Positions 9,827 through 24,986 of a stretch of DNA of 36,303 nt are shown here, one piece after another. The position numbers and the translations under genes are program-made. Position 1 is the stretch's first letter. Each line of letters opens with the position of its first letter. The notes under the pieces were generated by a model. It had not been told where the DNA came from, ran no database searches, and saw only the letters and a program-made list of their open reading frames with translations. The stretch comes from Mesostigma viride (Eukaryota; Streptophyta; Mesostigmatophyceae; Mesostigmatales; Mesostigmataceae), in contig RPFO01001998.1 of assembly GCA_009746045.1 (NCBI GenBank), forward strand, positions 1-36,303, in the 5' to 3' direction.

Positions 9827-11520
9827 ACATGTACATGCACGCAAGGGGCGGCTGCACATACACGTACACACACCGCGCACGCAAGGGGCGGCTGCACACA
9901 CACGTACATCCACCGCGCACGCAAGGGGCAACTGCACACACACGTACATACACCGCGCACGCAAGGGGCGAGTGCGCACACACGTACATACACCGCGCAC
10001 GCAAGGGGCGGCTGCACACACACGTACACACACCATGCACGCAAGGGCCGGCTGCACTCACATGTACATACACCATGCACGCAAGGGGCGGCTGCACACA
10101 CACGTACACACACCATGCACGCAAGGGCCGGCTGCACTCACATGTACATCCACCGCGCACGCAAGGGCCGGCTGCACACACACGTACATACACCGCGCAC
10201 GCAAGGGGCAACTGCACACACATGTACATACACCGCGCAACCACGGGGCGGCTGCACACACACGTACATACACCGCGCACGCAAGGGGCGGCTGCACACA
10301 TACGTACCTACACCGCGCACGCAAGGGGCGACTGCACACACATGTACATCCACCGCGCACGCAAGGGCCGGCTGCACACACACGTACACACACCATGCAC
10401 GCAAGGGCCGGCTGCACACACACGTACATACACCGCGCACGCAAGGGGCGGCTGCACACACACGTACCTACACCGCGCACGCAAGGGGCGGCTGCACACA
10501 CACGTACACACACCATGCACGCAAGGAGCGACTTCACGCACAGGTACACACACCATGCACGCAAGGTTCGGCTGCACACACATGTACATCCACCGCGCAC
10601 GCAAGGGGCGAGTGCAAACACATGTACATACACCGCGCACGCAAGGGGCAACTGCCCACACATGTACATCCACCGCGCACGCAAGGGCCGGCTGCACTCA
10701 CATGTACACACACCGCGCACGCAAGGGCCGGCTGCACACACACGTACATACACCGCGCACGCAAGGGGCAACTGCACACACACGTACACACCATGCACGC
10801 AAGGGGCTGCTGCACACACACTTACACTCACCATGCACGCGAGGGGCGGCTGCACACACACGTACACACACCGCGCACGCAAGGGACGGCTGCACACACA
10901 CGTACATACACCGCGCACGCAAGGGGCGGCTGCACTTACATGTACACACACCACGCACGCAAGGGGCGGCTGCACACACACGTACATACACCGCGCACGC
11001 AAGGACCGGCTCCACTCACATGTACATCCACCGCGCAACCACGGGGCGGCTGCACACACACGTACATACACCGCGCACGCAAGGGGCTGCTGCACACACA
11101 CTTACACACAAAATGCACGCTTGGGGCGACGGCACTCACATGTACATACACCGCGCACGAAAGGGGTGGCTGCACACACACGTACATCCACCGCGCACGC
11201 AAGGGGCGGCTGCACACACACATACATACATGCACCATGCACGCAAGGGGCGAGTGCACACACATGTACATACACCGCGCACGCAAGGGGCAACTGCCCA
11301 CACATGGACATACACCGCGCACGCAAGGGGCGGCTGCACACACACGTACCTACACCGCGCACGCAAGGGGCGAGTGCACACACACGTACACACACCGCGC
11401 ACGCAAGGGGCTGCTGCACACACACGTACACACACCATGCACGCAATTGCCGGCATGCACACACACGTACATCCACCGCGCACGCAAGGGGCAACTGCAC
11501 ACACACGTACACACACCGCG

Positions 11521-14500
11521 CACGCTTGGGGCAGCTGCACTCACATGTACACACACCGCGCACGCTTGGGGCGGCTGCACACACACGTACCTACACCGCG
11601 CACGCAAGGGGCGGCTGCACACACACGTACATACACCGCGCACGCAAGGGGCGGCTGCACACATACGTACACACACCGCGCACGCAAGGGGCGGCTGCAC
11701 ACACACGTACATACACCATGCACGCAAGGGGCTGCACACACACTTACACACACCATGCACGCAAGGGCCGGCATGCACACACACTGGCATACACCGCGCA
11801 CGCAAGGGGCGGCTGCACACACGTACATACACCGCGCACGCAAGGGGCGAGTGCACACACACGTACACACACCGCGCACGAAAGGGGCGGCTGCACACAC
11901 ACGTACACACACCATGCATGCAATTGCCGGCATGCACACACACGTACATCCACTGCGCACGCAAGGGGCAACTGCACACACATGTACACACGCTCGGGGC
12001 GGCTGCACACACACTTACACACACCATGCACGCAAGGGCCGGCATGCACACACACTGGCATACACCGCGCACGCAAGGGGCAACTGCACACACATGTACA
12101 TACACCATGCACGCAAGGACAAGGATTCACACACACGTACACACACCGCGCACGCAAGGGGCGGCTGCACACAAACGTACACACACCATGCACGCAATTG
12201 CCGGCATGCACACACACGTACATCCACCGCGCACGCAAGGGGCAACTGCACACACATGTACACACGCTTGGGGCGGCTGCACTCACATGTACACACACCG
12301 CGCACGCAAGGGCCGGCTGCACACACACGTACATACACCGCGCACGCAAGGGGCAACTGCACACACACGTACATCCACCGCGCACGCAAGGGGCAACTGC
12401 ACACACATGTACACACACCGCGCACGCTTGGGGCAGCTGCACTCACATGTACACACACCGCGCACGCTTGGGGCGGCTGCACACACATGTACATCCACCG
12501 CGCACGCAAGGGGCGAGTGCAAACACATGTACATACACCGCGCACGCAAGGGGCAACTGCCCACACATGTACATCCACCGCGCACGCAAGGGCCGGCTGC
12601 ACTCAATTGTACATACACCGCCCATGCAAGGGGCGGCTGCACACACACGTACACACACCATGCACGCAAGGGCCGGCATGCACACACAGTACACACACCG
12701 CGCACGCAAGGGGCGGCTGCACACACACGTACATACACTGCGCACGCAAGGGGCTGCTGCACACACACTTACACTCACCATGCACGCAAGGGGCGGCTGC
12801 ACACACACGTACACACACCGCGCACGCAAGGGACGGCTGCACACACACGTACATACACCGCGCACGCAAGGGGCGGCTGCACTTACATGTACACACACCA
12901 CGCACGCAAGGGGCGGCTGCACACACACGTACATACACCGCGCACGCAAGGACCGGCTCCACTCACATGTACATCCACCGCGCAACCACGGGGCGGCTGC
13001 ACACACACGTACATACACCGCGCACGCAAGGGGCTGCTGCACACACACTTACACACAAAATGCACGCTTGGGGCGACGGCACTCACATGTACATACACCG
13101 CGCACGAAAGGGGTGGCTGCACACACACGTACATCCACCGCGCACGCAAGGGGCGGCTGCACACACACATACATACACCGCGCACGCTTGGGGCGGCTGC
13201 ACACACACGTACCTACACCGCGCACGCAAGGGGCGGCTGCACACACACGTACATACACCGCGCACGCAAGGGGCGAGTGCACACACACGTACACACACCG
13301 CGCACGCAAGGGGCGGCTGCACACACACGTACACACACCATGCACGCAATTGCCGGCATGCACACACACGTACATCCACCGCGCACGCAAGGGGCAACTG
13401 CACACACATGTACACACACCGCGCACGCTTGGGGCAGCTGCACTCACATGTACACACACCGCGCACGCTTGGGGCGGCTGCACACACACGTACACACACC
13501 GCGCACGCTTGGGGCGGCTGCACACACACGTACCTACACCGCGCACGCAAGGGGCGGCTGCACACACACTTACACACAAAATGCACCCTTGGGGCGACGG
13601 CACTCACATGTACACACACCGCGCACGCAAGGGGCGGCTGCACACACACGTACCTACACCGCGCACGCAAGGGGCGGCTGCACACACACTTACACACAAA
13701 ATGCACCCTTGGGGCGACGGCACTCACATGTACACACACCGCGCACGCAAGGGGCGGCTGCACACACACGTACACACACCATGCACGCAATTGCCGGCAT
13801 GCACACACACGTACATCCACCGCGCACGCAAGGGGCAACTGCACACACATGTACACACACCGCGCACGCTTGGGGCAGCTGCACTCACATGTACACACAC
13901 CGCGCACGCTTGGGGCGGCTGCACACACACGTACATACACCGCGCACGCAAGGGGCGGCTGCACACATACGTACCTACACCGCGCACGCTTGGGGCGGCT
14001 GCACACACACGTACATACACCGCGCACGCAAGGACCGGCTCCACTCACATGTACATCCACCGCGCAACCACGGGGCGGCTGCACACACACGTACATACAC
14101 CGCGCACGCAAGGGCTGCTGCACACACACTTACACACAAAATGCACCCTTGGGGCGACGGCACTCACATGTACATACACCGCGCACGAAAGGGGTGGCTG
14201 CACACACACGTACATCCACCGCGCACGCAAGGGGCGGCTGCACACACACATACATACACCATGCACGCAAGGGGCGAGTGCAAAAACATGTACATACACC
14301 GCGCACGCAAGGGGCAACTGCCCACACATGGACATACACCATGCACGCAAGGGGCGGCTGCACACACATGTACATCCACCGCGCACGCAAGGGGCGAGTG
14401 CACACACACGTACACACACCGCGCACGCAAGGGGCGGCTGCACACACACGTACACACACCATGCACGCAATTGCCGGCATGCACACACACGTACATCCAC

Positions 14501-17500
14501 CGCGCACGCAAGGGGCAACTGCACACACATGTACACACACCGCGCACGCTTGGGGCAGCTGCACTCACATGTACACACACCGCGCACGCTTGGGGCGGCT
14601 GCACACACACGTACATACACCGCGCACGCTTGGGGCGGCTGCACACACACGTACCTACACCGCGCACGCAAGGGGCGGCTGCACACACACTTACACACAA
14701 AATGCACGCTTGGGGCGACGGCACTCACATGTACACACACCGCGCACGCAAGGGGCGGCTGCACACACACGTACACACACCATGCACGCAATTGCCGGCA
14801 TGCACACACACGTACATCCACCGCGCACGCAAGGGGCAACTGCACACACATGTACACACACCGCGCACGCTTGGGGCAGCTGCACTCACATGTACACACA
14901 CCGCGCACGCTTGGAGCGGCTGCACACACACGTACATACACCGCGCACGCAAGGGGCGGCTGCACACATACGTACCTACACCGCGCACGCAAGGGGCGGC
15001 TGCACACACACGTACATACACCGCGCACGCAAGGACCGGCTCCACTCACATGTACATCCACCGCGCAACCACGGGGCGGCTGCACACACACGTACATACA
15101 CCGCGCACGCAAGGGGCTGCTGCACACACACTTACACACAAAATGCACGCTTGGGGCGACGGCACTCACATGTACATACACCGCGCACGAAAGGGGTGGC
15201 TGCACACACACGTACATCCACCGCGCACGCAAGGGGCGGCTGCACACACACATACATACACCATGCACGCAAGGGGCGAGTGCAAAAACATGTACATACG
15301 CCGCGCACGCAAGGGGCAACTGCCCACACATGGACATACACCATGCACGCAAGGGGCGGCTGCACACACATGTACATCCACCGCGCACGCAAGGGGCGAG
15401 TGCACACACACGTACACACACCGCGCACGCAAGGGGCGGCTGCACACACACGTACACACACCGCGCACGCTTGGGGCAGCTGCACTCACATGTACACACA
15501 CCGCGCACGCTTGGGGCGGCTGCACACACACGTACCTACACCGCGCACGCAAGGGGCGGCTGCACACACACGTACCTACACCGCGCACGCAAGGGGCGGC
15601 TGCACACATACGTACACACACCGCGCACGCAAGGGGCGGCTGCACACACACGTACATACACCATGCACGCAAGGGGCTGCACACACACTTACACACACCA
15701 TGCACGCAAGGGCCGGCATGCACACACACTGGCATACACCGCGCACGCAAGGGGCGGCTGCACACACGTACATACACCGCGCACGCAAGGGGCGAGTGCA
15801 CACACACGTACACACACCGCGCACGAAAGGGGCGGCTGCACACACACGTACACACACCATGCATGCAATTGCCGGCATGCACACACACGTACATCCACTG
15901 CGCACGCAAGGGGCAACTGCACACACATGTACACACGCTCGGGGCGGCTGCACACACACTTACACACACCATGCACGCAAGGGCCGGCATGCACACACAC
16001 TGGCATACACCGCGCACGCAAGGGGCGGCTGCACCCACATGTACATACACCATGCACGCAAGGACAAGGATTCACACACACGTACACACACCGCGCACGC
16101 AAGGGGCGGCTGCACACAAACGTACACACACCATGCACGCAATTGCCGGCATGCACACACACGTACATCCACCGCGCACGCAAGGGGCAACTGCACACAC
16201 ATGTACACACGCTTGGGGCGGCTGCACTCACATGTACACACACCGCGCACGCAAGGGCCGGCTGCACACACACGTACATACACCGCGCACGCAAGGGGCA
16301 ACTGCACACACACGTACATCCACCGCGCACGCAAGGGGCAACTGCACACACATGTACACACACCGCGCACGCTTGGGGCAGCTGCACTCACATGTACACA
16401 CACCGCGCACGCTTGGGGCGGCTGCACACACATGTACATCCACCGCGCACGCAAGGGGCGAGTGCAAACACATGTACATACACCGCGCACGCAAGGGGCA
16501 ACTGCCCACACATGTACATCCACCGCGCACGCAAGGGCCGGCTGCACTCAATTGTACATACACCGCCCATGCAAGGGGCGGCTGCACACACACGTACACA
16601 CACCATGCACGCAAGGGCCGGCATGCACACACAGTACACACACCGCGCACGCAAGGGGCGGCTGCACACACACGTACATACACTGCGCACGCAAGGGCTG
16701 CTGCACACACACTTACACTCACCATGCACGCAAGGGGCGGCTGCACACACACGTACACACACCGCGCACGCAAGGGACGGCTGCACACACACGTACATAC
16801 ACCGCGCACGCAAGGGGCGGCTGCACTTACATGTACACACACCACGCACGCAAGGGGCGGCTGCACACACACGTACATACACCGCGCACGCAAGGACCGG
16901 CTCCACTCACATGTACATCCACCGCGCAACCACGGGGCGGCTGCACACACACGTACATACACCGCGCACGCAAGGGGCTGCTGCACACACACTTACACAC
17001 AAAATGCACGCTTGGGCGACGGCACTCACATGTACATACACCGCGCACGAAAGGGGTGGCTGCACACACACGTACATCCACCGCGCACGCAAGGGGCGGC
17101 TGCACACACACATACATACACCGCGCACGCTTGGGCGGCTGCACACACACGTACCTACACCGCGCACGCAAGGGGCGGCTGCACACACACGTACATACAC
17201 CGCGCACGCAAGGGGCGAGTGCACACACACGTACACACACCGCGCACGCAAGGGGCGGCTGCACACACACGTACACACACCATGCACGCAATTGCCGGCA
17301 TGCACACACACGTACATCCACCGCGCACGCAAGGGGCAACTGCACACACATGTACACACACCGCGCACGCTTGGGGCAGCTGCACTCACATGTACACACA
17401 CCGCGCACGCTTGGGGCGGCTGCACACACACGTACACACACCGCGCACGCTTGGGGCGGCTGCACACACACGTACCTACACCGCGCACGCAAGGGGCGGC

Positions 17501-19410
17501 TGCACACACACTTACACACAAAATGCACCTTGGGGCGACGGCACTCACATGTACACACACCGCGCACGCAAGGGGCGGCTGCACACACACGTACCTACAC
17601 CGCGCACGCAAGGGGCGGCTGCACACACACTTACACACAAAATGCACCCTTGGGGCGACGGCACTCACATGTACACACACCGCGCACGCAAGGGGCGGCT
17701 GCACACACACGTACACACACCATGCACGCAATTGCCGGCATGCACACACACGTACATCCACCGCGCACGCAAGGGGCAACTGCACACACATGTACACACA
17801 CCGCGCACGCTTGGGGCAGCTGCACTCACATGTACACACACCGCGCACGCTTGGGGCGGCTGCACACACACGTACATACACCGCGCACGCAAGGGGCGGC
17901 TGCACACATACGTACCTACACCGCGCACGCAAGGGGCGGCTGCACACACACGTACATACACCGCGCACGCAAGGACCGGCTCCACTCACATGTACATCCA
18001 CCGCGCAACCACGGGGCGGCTGCACACACACGTACATACACCGCGCACGCAAGGGGCTGCTGCACACACACTTACACACAAAATGCACGCTTGGGGCGAC
18101 GGCACTCACATGTACATACACCGCGCACGAAAGGGGTGGCTGCACACACACGTACATCCACCGCGCACGCAAGGGGCGGCTGCACACACACATACATACA
18201 CCATGCACGCAAGGGGCGAGTGCAAAACATGTACATACACCGCGCACGCAAGGGGCAACTGCCCACACATGGACATACACCATGCACGCAAGGGGCGGCT
18301 GCACACACATGTACATCCACCGCGCACGCAAGGGGCGAGTGCACACACACGTACACACACCGCGCACGCAAGGGGCGGCTGCACACACACGTACACACAC
18401 CATGCACGCAATTGCCGGCATGCACACACACGTACATCCACCGCGCACGCAAGGGGCAACTGCACACACATGTACACACACCGCGCACGCTTGGGGCAGC
18501 TGCACTCACATGTACACACACCGCGCACGCTTGGGGCGGCTGCACACACACGTACATACACCGCGCACGCTTGGGGCGGCTGCACACACACGTACCTACA
18601 CCGCGCACGCAAGGGGCGGCTGCACACACACTTACACACAAAATGCACGCTTGGGGCGACGGCACTCACATGTACACACACCGCGCACGCAAGGGGCGGC
18701 TGCACACACACGTACACACACCATGCACGCAATTGCCGGCATGCACACACACGTACATCCACCGCGCACGCAAGGGGCAACTGCACACACATGTACACAC
18801 ACCGCGCACGCTTGGGGCAGCTGCACTCACATGTACACACACCGCGCACGCTTGGAGCGGCTGCACACACACGTACATACACCGCGCACGCAAGGGGCGG
18901 CTGCACACATACGTACCTACACCGCGCACGCAAGGGGCGGCTGCACACACACGTACATACACCGCGCACGCAAGGACCGGCTCCACTCACATGTACATCC
19001 ACCGCGCAACCACGGGGCGGCTGCACACACACGTACATACACCGCGCACGCAAGGGGCTGCTGCACACACACTTACACACAAAATGCACGCTTGGGGCGA
19101 CGGCACTCACATGTACATACACCGCGCACGAAAGGGGTGGCTGCACACACACGTACATCCACCGCGCACGCAAGGGGCGGCTGCACACACACATACATAC
19201 ACCATGCACGCAAGGGGCGAGTGCAAAAACATGTACATACGCCGCGCACGCAAGGGGCAACTGCCCACACATGGACATACACCATGCACGCAAGGGGCGG
19301 CTGCACACACATGTACATCCACCGCGCACGCAAGGGGCGAGTGCACACACACGTACACACACCGCGCACGCAAGGGGCGGCTGCACACACACGTACACAC
19401 ACCATGCACG
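11521..19410. repeat. ~3.94-kb higher-order tandem duplication within the 40-bp satellite
   Basis: Rare unit variants mark the order. CGAAAGGGGTGG occurs at 13105, 14186 and 15188 and again at 17048, 18128 and 19129, a constant offset of 3941-3943 bp. Single-occurrence variants match too: AAGGATTCACACACACGTAC at 12121 and 16066, and CGCTCGGGGCGG at 11991 and 15936, both 3945 bp apart. Copy A is roughly 11521-15465 and copy B 15466-19410. They differ by a few substitutions and 1-4 bp indels. Confidence 0.85.
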
Positions 19411-22400
19411 CAATTGCCGGCATGCACACACACGTACATCCACCGCGCACGCAAGGGGCAACTGCACACACATGTACACACACCGCGCACGCTTGGGGCA
19501 GCTGCACTCACATGTACACACACCGCGCACGCTTGGGGCGGCTGCACACACACGTACATACACCGCGCACGCAAGGGGCGGCTGCACTTACATGTACACA
19601 CACCACGCACGCAAGGGGCGGCTGCACACACACGTACATACACCGCGCACGCAAGGACCGGCTGCACACACATGTACATCCACCGCGCAACCACGGGGCG
19701 GCTGCACACACACGTACATACACCGCGCACGCAAGGGGCTGCTGCACACACACTTACACACAAAATGCACGCTTGGGGCGACGGCACTCACATGTACATA
19801 CACCGCGCACGAAAGGGGTGGCTGCACACACACGTACATCCACCGCGCACGCAAGGGGCGGCTGCACACACACATACATACACCATGCACGCAAGGGGCG
19901 AGTGCAAAAACATGTACATACACCGCGCACGCAAGGGGCAACTGCCCACACATGGACATACACCATGCACGCAAGGGGCGGCTGCACACACATGTACATC
20001 CACCGCGCACGCAAGGGGCGAGTGCACACACACGTACACACACCGCGCACGCTTGGGGCGGCTGCACACACACGTACCTACACCGCGCACGCAAGGGGCG
20101 GCTGCACACACACGTACATCCACCGCGCACGCAAGGGGCAACTGCACACACATGTACACACACCGCGCACGCTTGGGGCAGCTGCACTCACATGTACACA
20201 CACCGCGCACGCAAGGGCCGGCTGCACACACACGTACATCCACCGCGCACGCAAGGGGCAACTGCACACACACGTACATACACCGCGCACGCAAGGGGCG
20301 GCTGCACACACACGTACACACACCGCGCACGCAAGGGGCAACTGCACACACATGTACACACACCGCGCACGCTTGGGGCGGCTGCACACACACGTACCTA
20401 CACCGCGCACGCAAGGGGCGGCTGCACACACACGTACATACACCGCGCACGCAAGGGGCAACTGCACACACATGTACATACACCGCGCAACCACGGGGCG
20501 GCTGCACACACACGTACATACACCGCGCACGCAAGGGCGGCTGCACACATACGTACCTACACCGCGCACCCAAGGGGCGACTGCACACACATGTACATCC
20601 ACCGCGCACGCAAGGGCCGGCTGCACACACACGTACACACACCATGCACGCAAGGGCCGGCTGCACACACACGTACATACACCGCGCACGCTTGGGGCGG
20701 CTGCACACACACGTACCTACACCGCGCACGCAAGGGGCGGCTGCACACATACGTATACCTACACCGCGCACGCAAGGGGCGACTGCACACACATGTACAT
20801 CCACCGCGCACGCAAGGGCCGGCTGCACACACACGTACACACACCATGCACGCAAGGGCCGGCTGCACACACACGTACATACACCGCGCACGCTTGGGGC
20901 GGCTGCACACACACGTACACACACCGCGCACGCAAGGGGCAGCTGCACACACACGTACATACACCATGCACGCAAGGGGCTGCACACACACTTACACACA
21001 CCTTGCACGCAAGGGCCGGCATGCACACACACTGGCATACACCGCGCACGCAAGGGGCGGCTGCACACACGTACATACACCGCGCACGCAAGGGGCGAGT
21101 GCACACACACGTACATACACCGCGCACGCAAGGGGCGGCTGCACACACACGTACACACACCATGCACGCAATTGCCGGCATGCACACGCACGTACATCCA
21201 CTGCGCACGCAAGGGGCAACTGCACACACATGTACACACGCTTGGGGCGGCTGCACTCACATGTACACACACCGCGCACGCAAGGGCCGGCTGCACACAC
21301 ACGTACATACACCGCGCACGCAAGGGGCAACTGCACACACACGTACACACACCATGCACGCAAGGGCCGGCTGCACTCACATGTACACACACCATGCACG
21401 CAAGGGCCGGCTGCACACACACTTACACACACAATGCACGCTTGGGGCAACGGCACTCACATGTACATACACCATGCACGCAAGGGGCGGCTGCACACAC
21501 ACGTACACACACCATGCACGCAAGGAGCGACTTCACGCACAGGTACACTCACCATGCACGCAAGGGGCGGCTGCACACACACGTACACACACCGCGCACG
21601 CAATTAAGGGACGGCTGCACACACACGTACATACACCGCGCACGCAAGGGGCAACAGCACTCACATGTACATACACCATGCACGCAAGGGGCGGCTGCAC
21701 ACACACGTACACACACCATGCACGCAAGGAGCGACTTCACGCACAGGTACACACACCATGCACGCAAGGTTCGGCTGCACACACATGTGCATCCACCGCG
21801 CACGCAAGGGGCGAGTGCAAACACATGTACATACACCATGCACGCAAGGGGCGGCTGCACACACATGTACATCCACCGCGCACGCAAGGGGCGAGTGCAC
21901 ACACACGTACACACACCGCGCACGCAAGGGGCGGCTGCACACACACGTACACACACCATGCACGCAATTGCCGGCATGCACACACACGTACATCCACCGC
22001 GCACGCAAGGGGCAACTGCACACACATGTACACACACCGCGCACGCTTGGGGCAGCTGCACACACACGTACCTACACCGCGCACGCAAGGGGCGGCTGCA
22101 CACACATGTACACACACCGCGCACGCTTGGGGCGGCTGCACACACATGTACCTACACCGCGCACGCAAGGGGCGGCTGCACACACACGTACATCCACCGC
22201 GCACGCAAGGGGCAACTGCACACACATGTACACACACCGCGCACGCTTGGGGCAGCTGCACTCACATGTACACACACCGCACACGCAAGGGCCGGCTGCA
22301 CACACACGTACATCCACCGCGCACGCAAGGGGCAACTGCACACACACGTACATACACCGCGCACGCAAGGGGCGGCTGCACACACACGTACACACACCGC

Positions 22401-24981
22401 GCACGCAAGGGGCAACTGCACACACATGTACACACACCGCGCACGCTTGGGGCGGCTGCACACACACGTACCTACACCGCGCACGCAAGGGGCGGCTGCA
22501 CACACACGTACATCCACCGCGCACGCAAGGGGCAACTGCACACACATGTACACACACCGCGCACGCTTGGGGCAGCTGCACTCACATGTACACACACCGC
22601 ACACGCAAGGGCCGGCTGCACACACACGTACATCCACCGCGCACGCAAGGGGCAACTGCACACACACGTACATACACCGCGCACGCAAGGGGCGGCTGCA
22701 CACACACGTACATACACCGCGCACGCAAGGGGCAACTGCACACACATGTACATACACCGCGCAACCACGGGGCGGCTGCACACACACGTACATACACCGC
22801 GCACGCAAGGGGCGGCTGCACACATACGTACCTACACCGCGCACGCAAGGGGCGACTGCACACCCATGTACATCCACCGCGCACGCAAGGGCCGGCTGCA
22901 CACACACGTACACACACCATGCACGCAAGGGCCGGCTGCACACACACGTACATCCACCGCGCACGCAAGGGGCGGCTGCACACACACGTACACACACCGC
23001 GCACGCTTGGGGCGGCTGCACACACACGTACCTACACCGCGCACGCAAGGGCCGGCTGCACACACACGTACATACACCGCGCACGCAAGGGGCAACTGCA
23101 CACACATGTACATACACCGCGCAACCACGGGGCGGCTGCACACACACGTACATACACCGCGCACGCTTGGGGCAGCTGCACTCACATGTACACACACCGC
23201 GCACGCAAGGGGCGACTGCACACACATGTACATCCACCGCGCACGCAAGGGCCGGCTGCACACACACGTACACACACCATGCACGCAAGGGCCGGCTGCA
23301 CACACACGTACATCCACCGCGCACGCAAGGGCCGGCTGCACACACACGTACATACACCGCGCACGCAAGGGGCAACTGCACACACATGTACACACACCGC
23401 GCACGCAAGGGGCAACTGCACACACACGTACACACACCGCGCACGCTTGGGGCGGCTGCACACACACGTACCTACACCGCGCACGCAAGGGGCGGCTGCA
23501 CACACACGTACATCCACCGCGCACGCAAGGGGCAACTGCACACACATGTACACACACCGCGCACGCTTGGGGCAGCTGCACTCACATGTACACACACCGC
23601 GCACGCAAGGGGCGGCTGCACACACACGTACATCCACCGCGCACGCAAGGGGCAACTGCACACACACGTACATCCACCGCGCACGCAAGGGGCGGCTGCA
23701 CACACACGTACACACACCGCGCACGCAAGGGGCAACTGCACACACATGTACACACACCGCGCACGCTTGGGGCGGCTGCACACACACGTACCTACACCGC
23801 GCACGCAAGGGGCGGCTGCACACACACGTACATACACCGCGCACGCAAGGGGCAACTGCACACACATGTACATACACCGCGCACGCAAGGGGCAACTGCA
23901 CACACATGTACACACACCGCGCACGCAAGGGGCAACTGCACACACACGTACACACACCGCGCACGCTTGGGGCGGCTGCACACACACGTACCTACACCGC
24001 GCACGCAAGGGGCGGCTGCACACACACGTACATCCACCGCGCACGCAAGGGGCAACTGCACACACATGTACACACACCGCGCACGCTTGGGGCAGCTGCA
24101 CTCACATGTACACACACCGCGCACGCAAGGGCCGGCTGCACACACACGAAAAACCACCGCGCACGCAAGGGGCAACTGCACACACACGTACATCCACCGC
24201 GCACGCAAGGGGCGGCTGCACACACACGTACACACACCGCGCACGCAAGGGGCAACTGCACACACATGTACACACACCGCGCACGCTTGGGGCGGCTGCA
24301 CACACACGTACCTACACCGCGCACGCAAGGGGCGGCTGCACACACACGTACATACACCGCGCACGCAAGGGGCAACTGCACACACATGTACATACACCGC
24401 GCAACCACGGGGCGGCTGCACACACACGTACATACACCGCGCACGCAAGGGGCAACTGCACACACATGTACACACACCGCGCACGCTTGGGGCGGCTGCA
24501 CACACACGTACCTACACCGCGCACGCAAGGGCGGCTGCACACACACGTACATACACCGCGCACGCAAGGGGCAACTGCACACACATGTACATACACCGCG
24601 CAACACGGGGCGGCTGCACACACACGTACACACACCGCGCACGCAAGGGGCAGCTGCACACACACGTACATACACCGCGCACGCAAGGGGCTGCACACAC
24701 ACTTACACACACCTTGCACGCAAGGGCCGGCATGCACACACACTGGCATACACCGCGCACGCAAGGGGCGGCTGCACACACGTACATACACCGCGCACGC
24801 AAGGGGCGAGTGCACACACACGTACACACACCGCGCACGCAATTAAGGGACGGCTGCACACACACGTACATACACCGCGCACGCAAGGGGCAACGGCACT
24901 CACATGTACATACACCATGCACGCAAGGGGCGGCTGCACACACACGTACACACACCATGCACGCAAGGAGCGACTTCACGC

Positions 24982-24986
24982 ACAGG
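24982..24986. repeat. Target-site duplication, left copy (ACAGG)
   Basis: ACAGG directly precedes the 5' LTR; ACAGT follows the 3' LTR at 33454-33458. The undisturbed satellite variant nearby reads CGCACAGGTACACACACC. The right copy therefore equals the expected ACAGG-TACACACACC with one G lost, in a segment that has many single-base losses. A 5-bp duplication is normal for copia-type elements. Confidence 0.65.

Larger units (their letters stand above)
9827..24986. repeat. 40-bp satellite array, about 375 units
   Basis: The unit is 40 bp (for example 9991-10030): CACCGCGCACGCAAGGGGCG followed by GCTGCACACACACGTACACA. Variant positions include GCAAGGGGCGG, GCAAGGGCCGG, GCTTGGGGCGG and GCAATTGCCGG cores, and CGTACATA, TGTACATC, CGTACCTA and CGTACACA tails. 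Variants recur in fixed strings, giving higher-order repeats. Because 40 is not a multiple of 3 and no forward frame of the common unit has a stop, all three + frames stay open for up to 15 kb and encode the same 40-residue His/Thr/Arg-rich cycle. Occasional CAATTAAGG units (21601 and 24840) introduce stops. I call this satellite DNA, not a gene. Confidence 0.95.

Noticed and set aside
9801-24979. Minus-strand Cys-rich ORFs up to about 540 codons
   Set aside because: They are reverse-complement translations of the same satellite, start and stop at unit variants, and repeat the same peptide.
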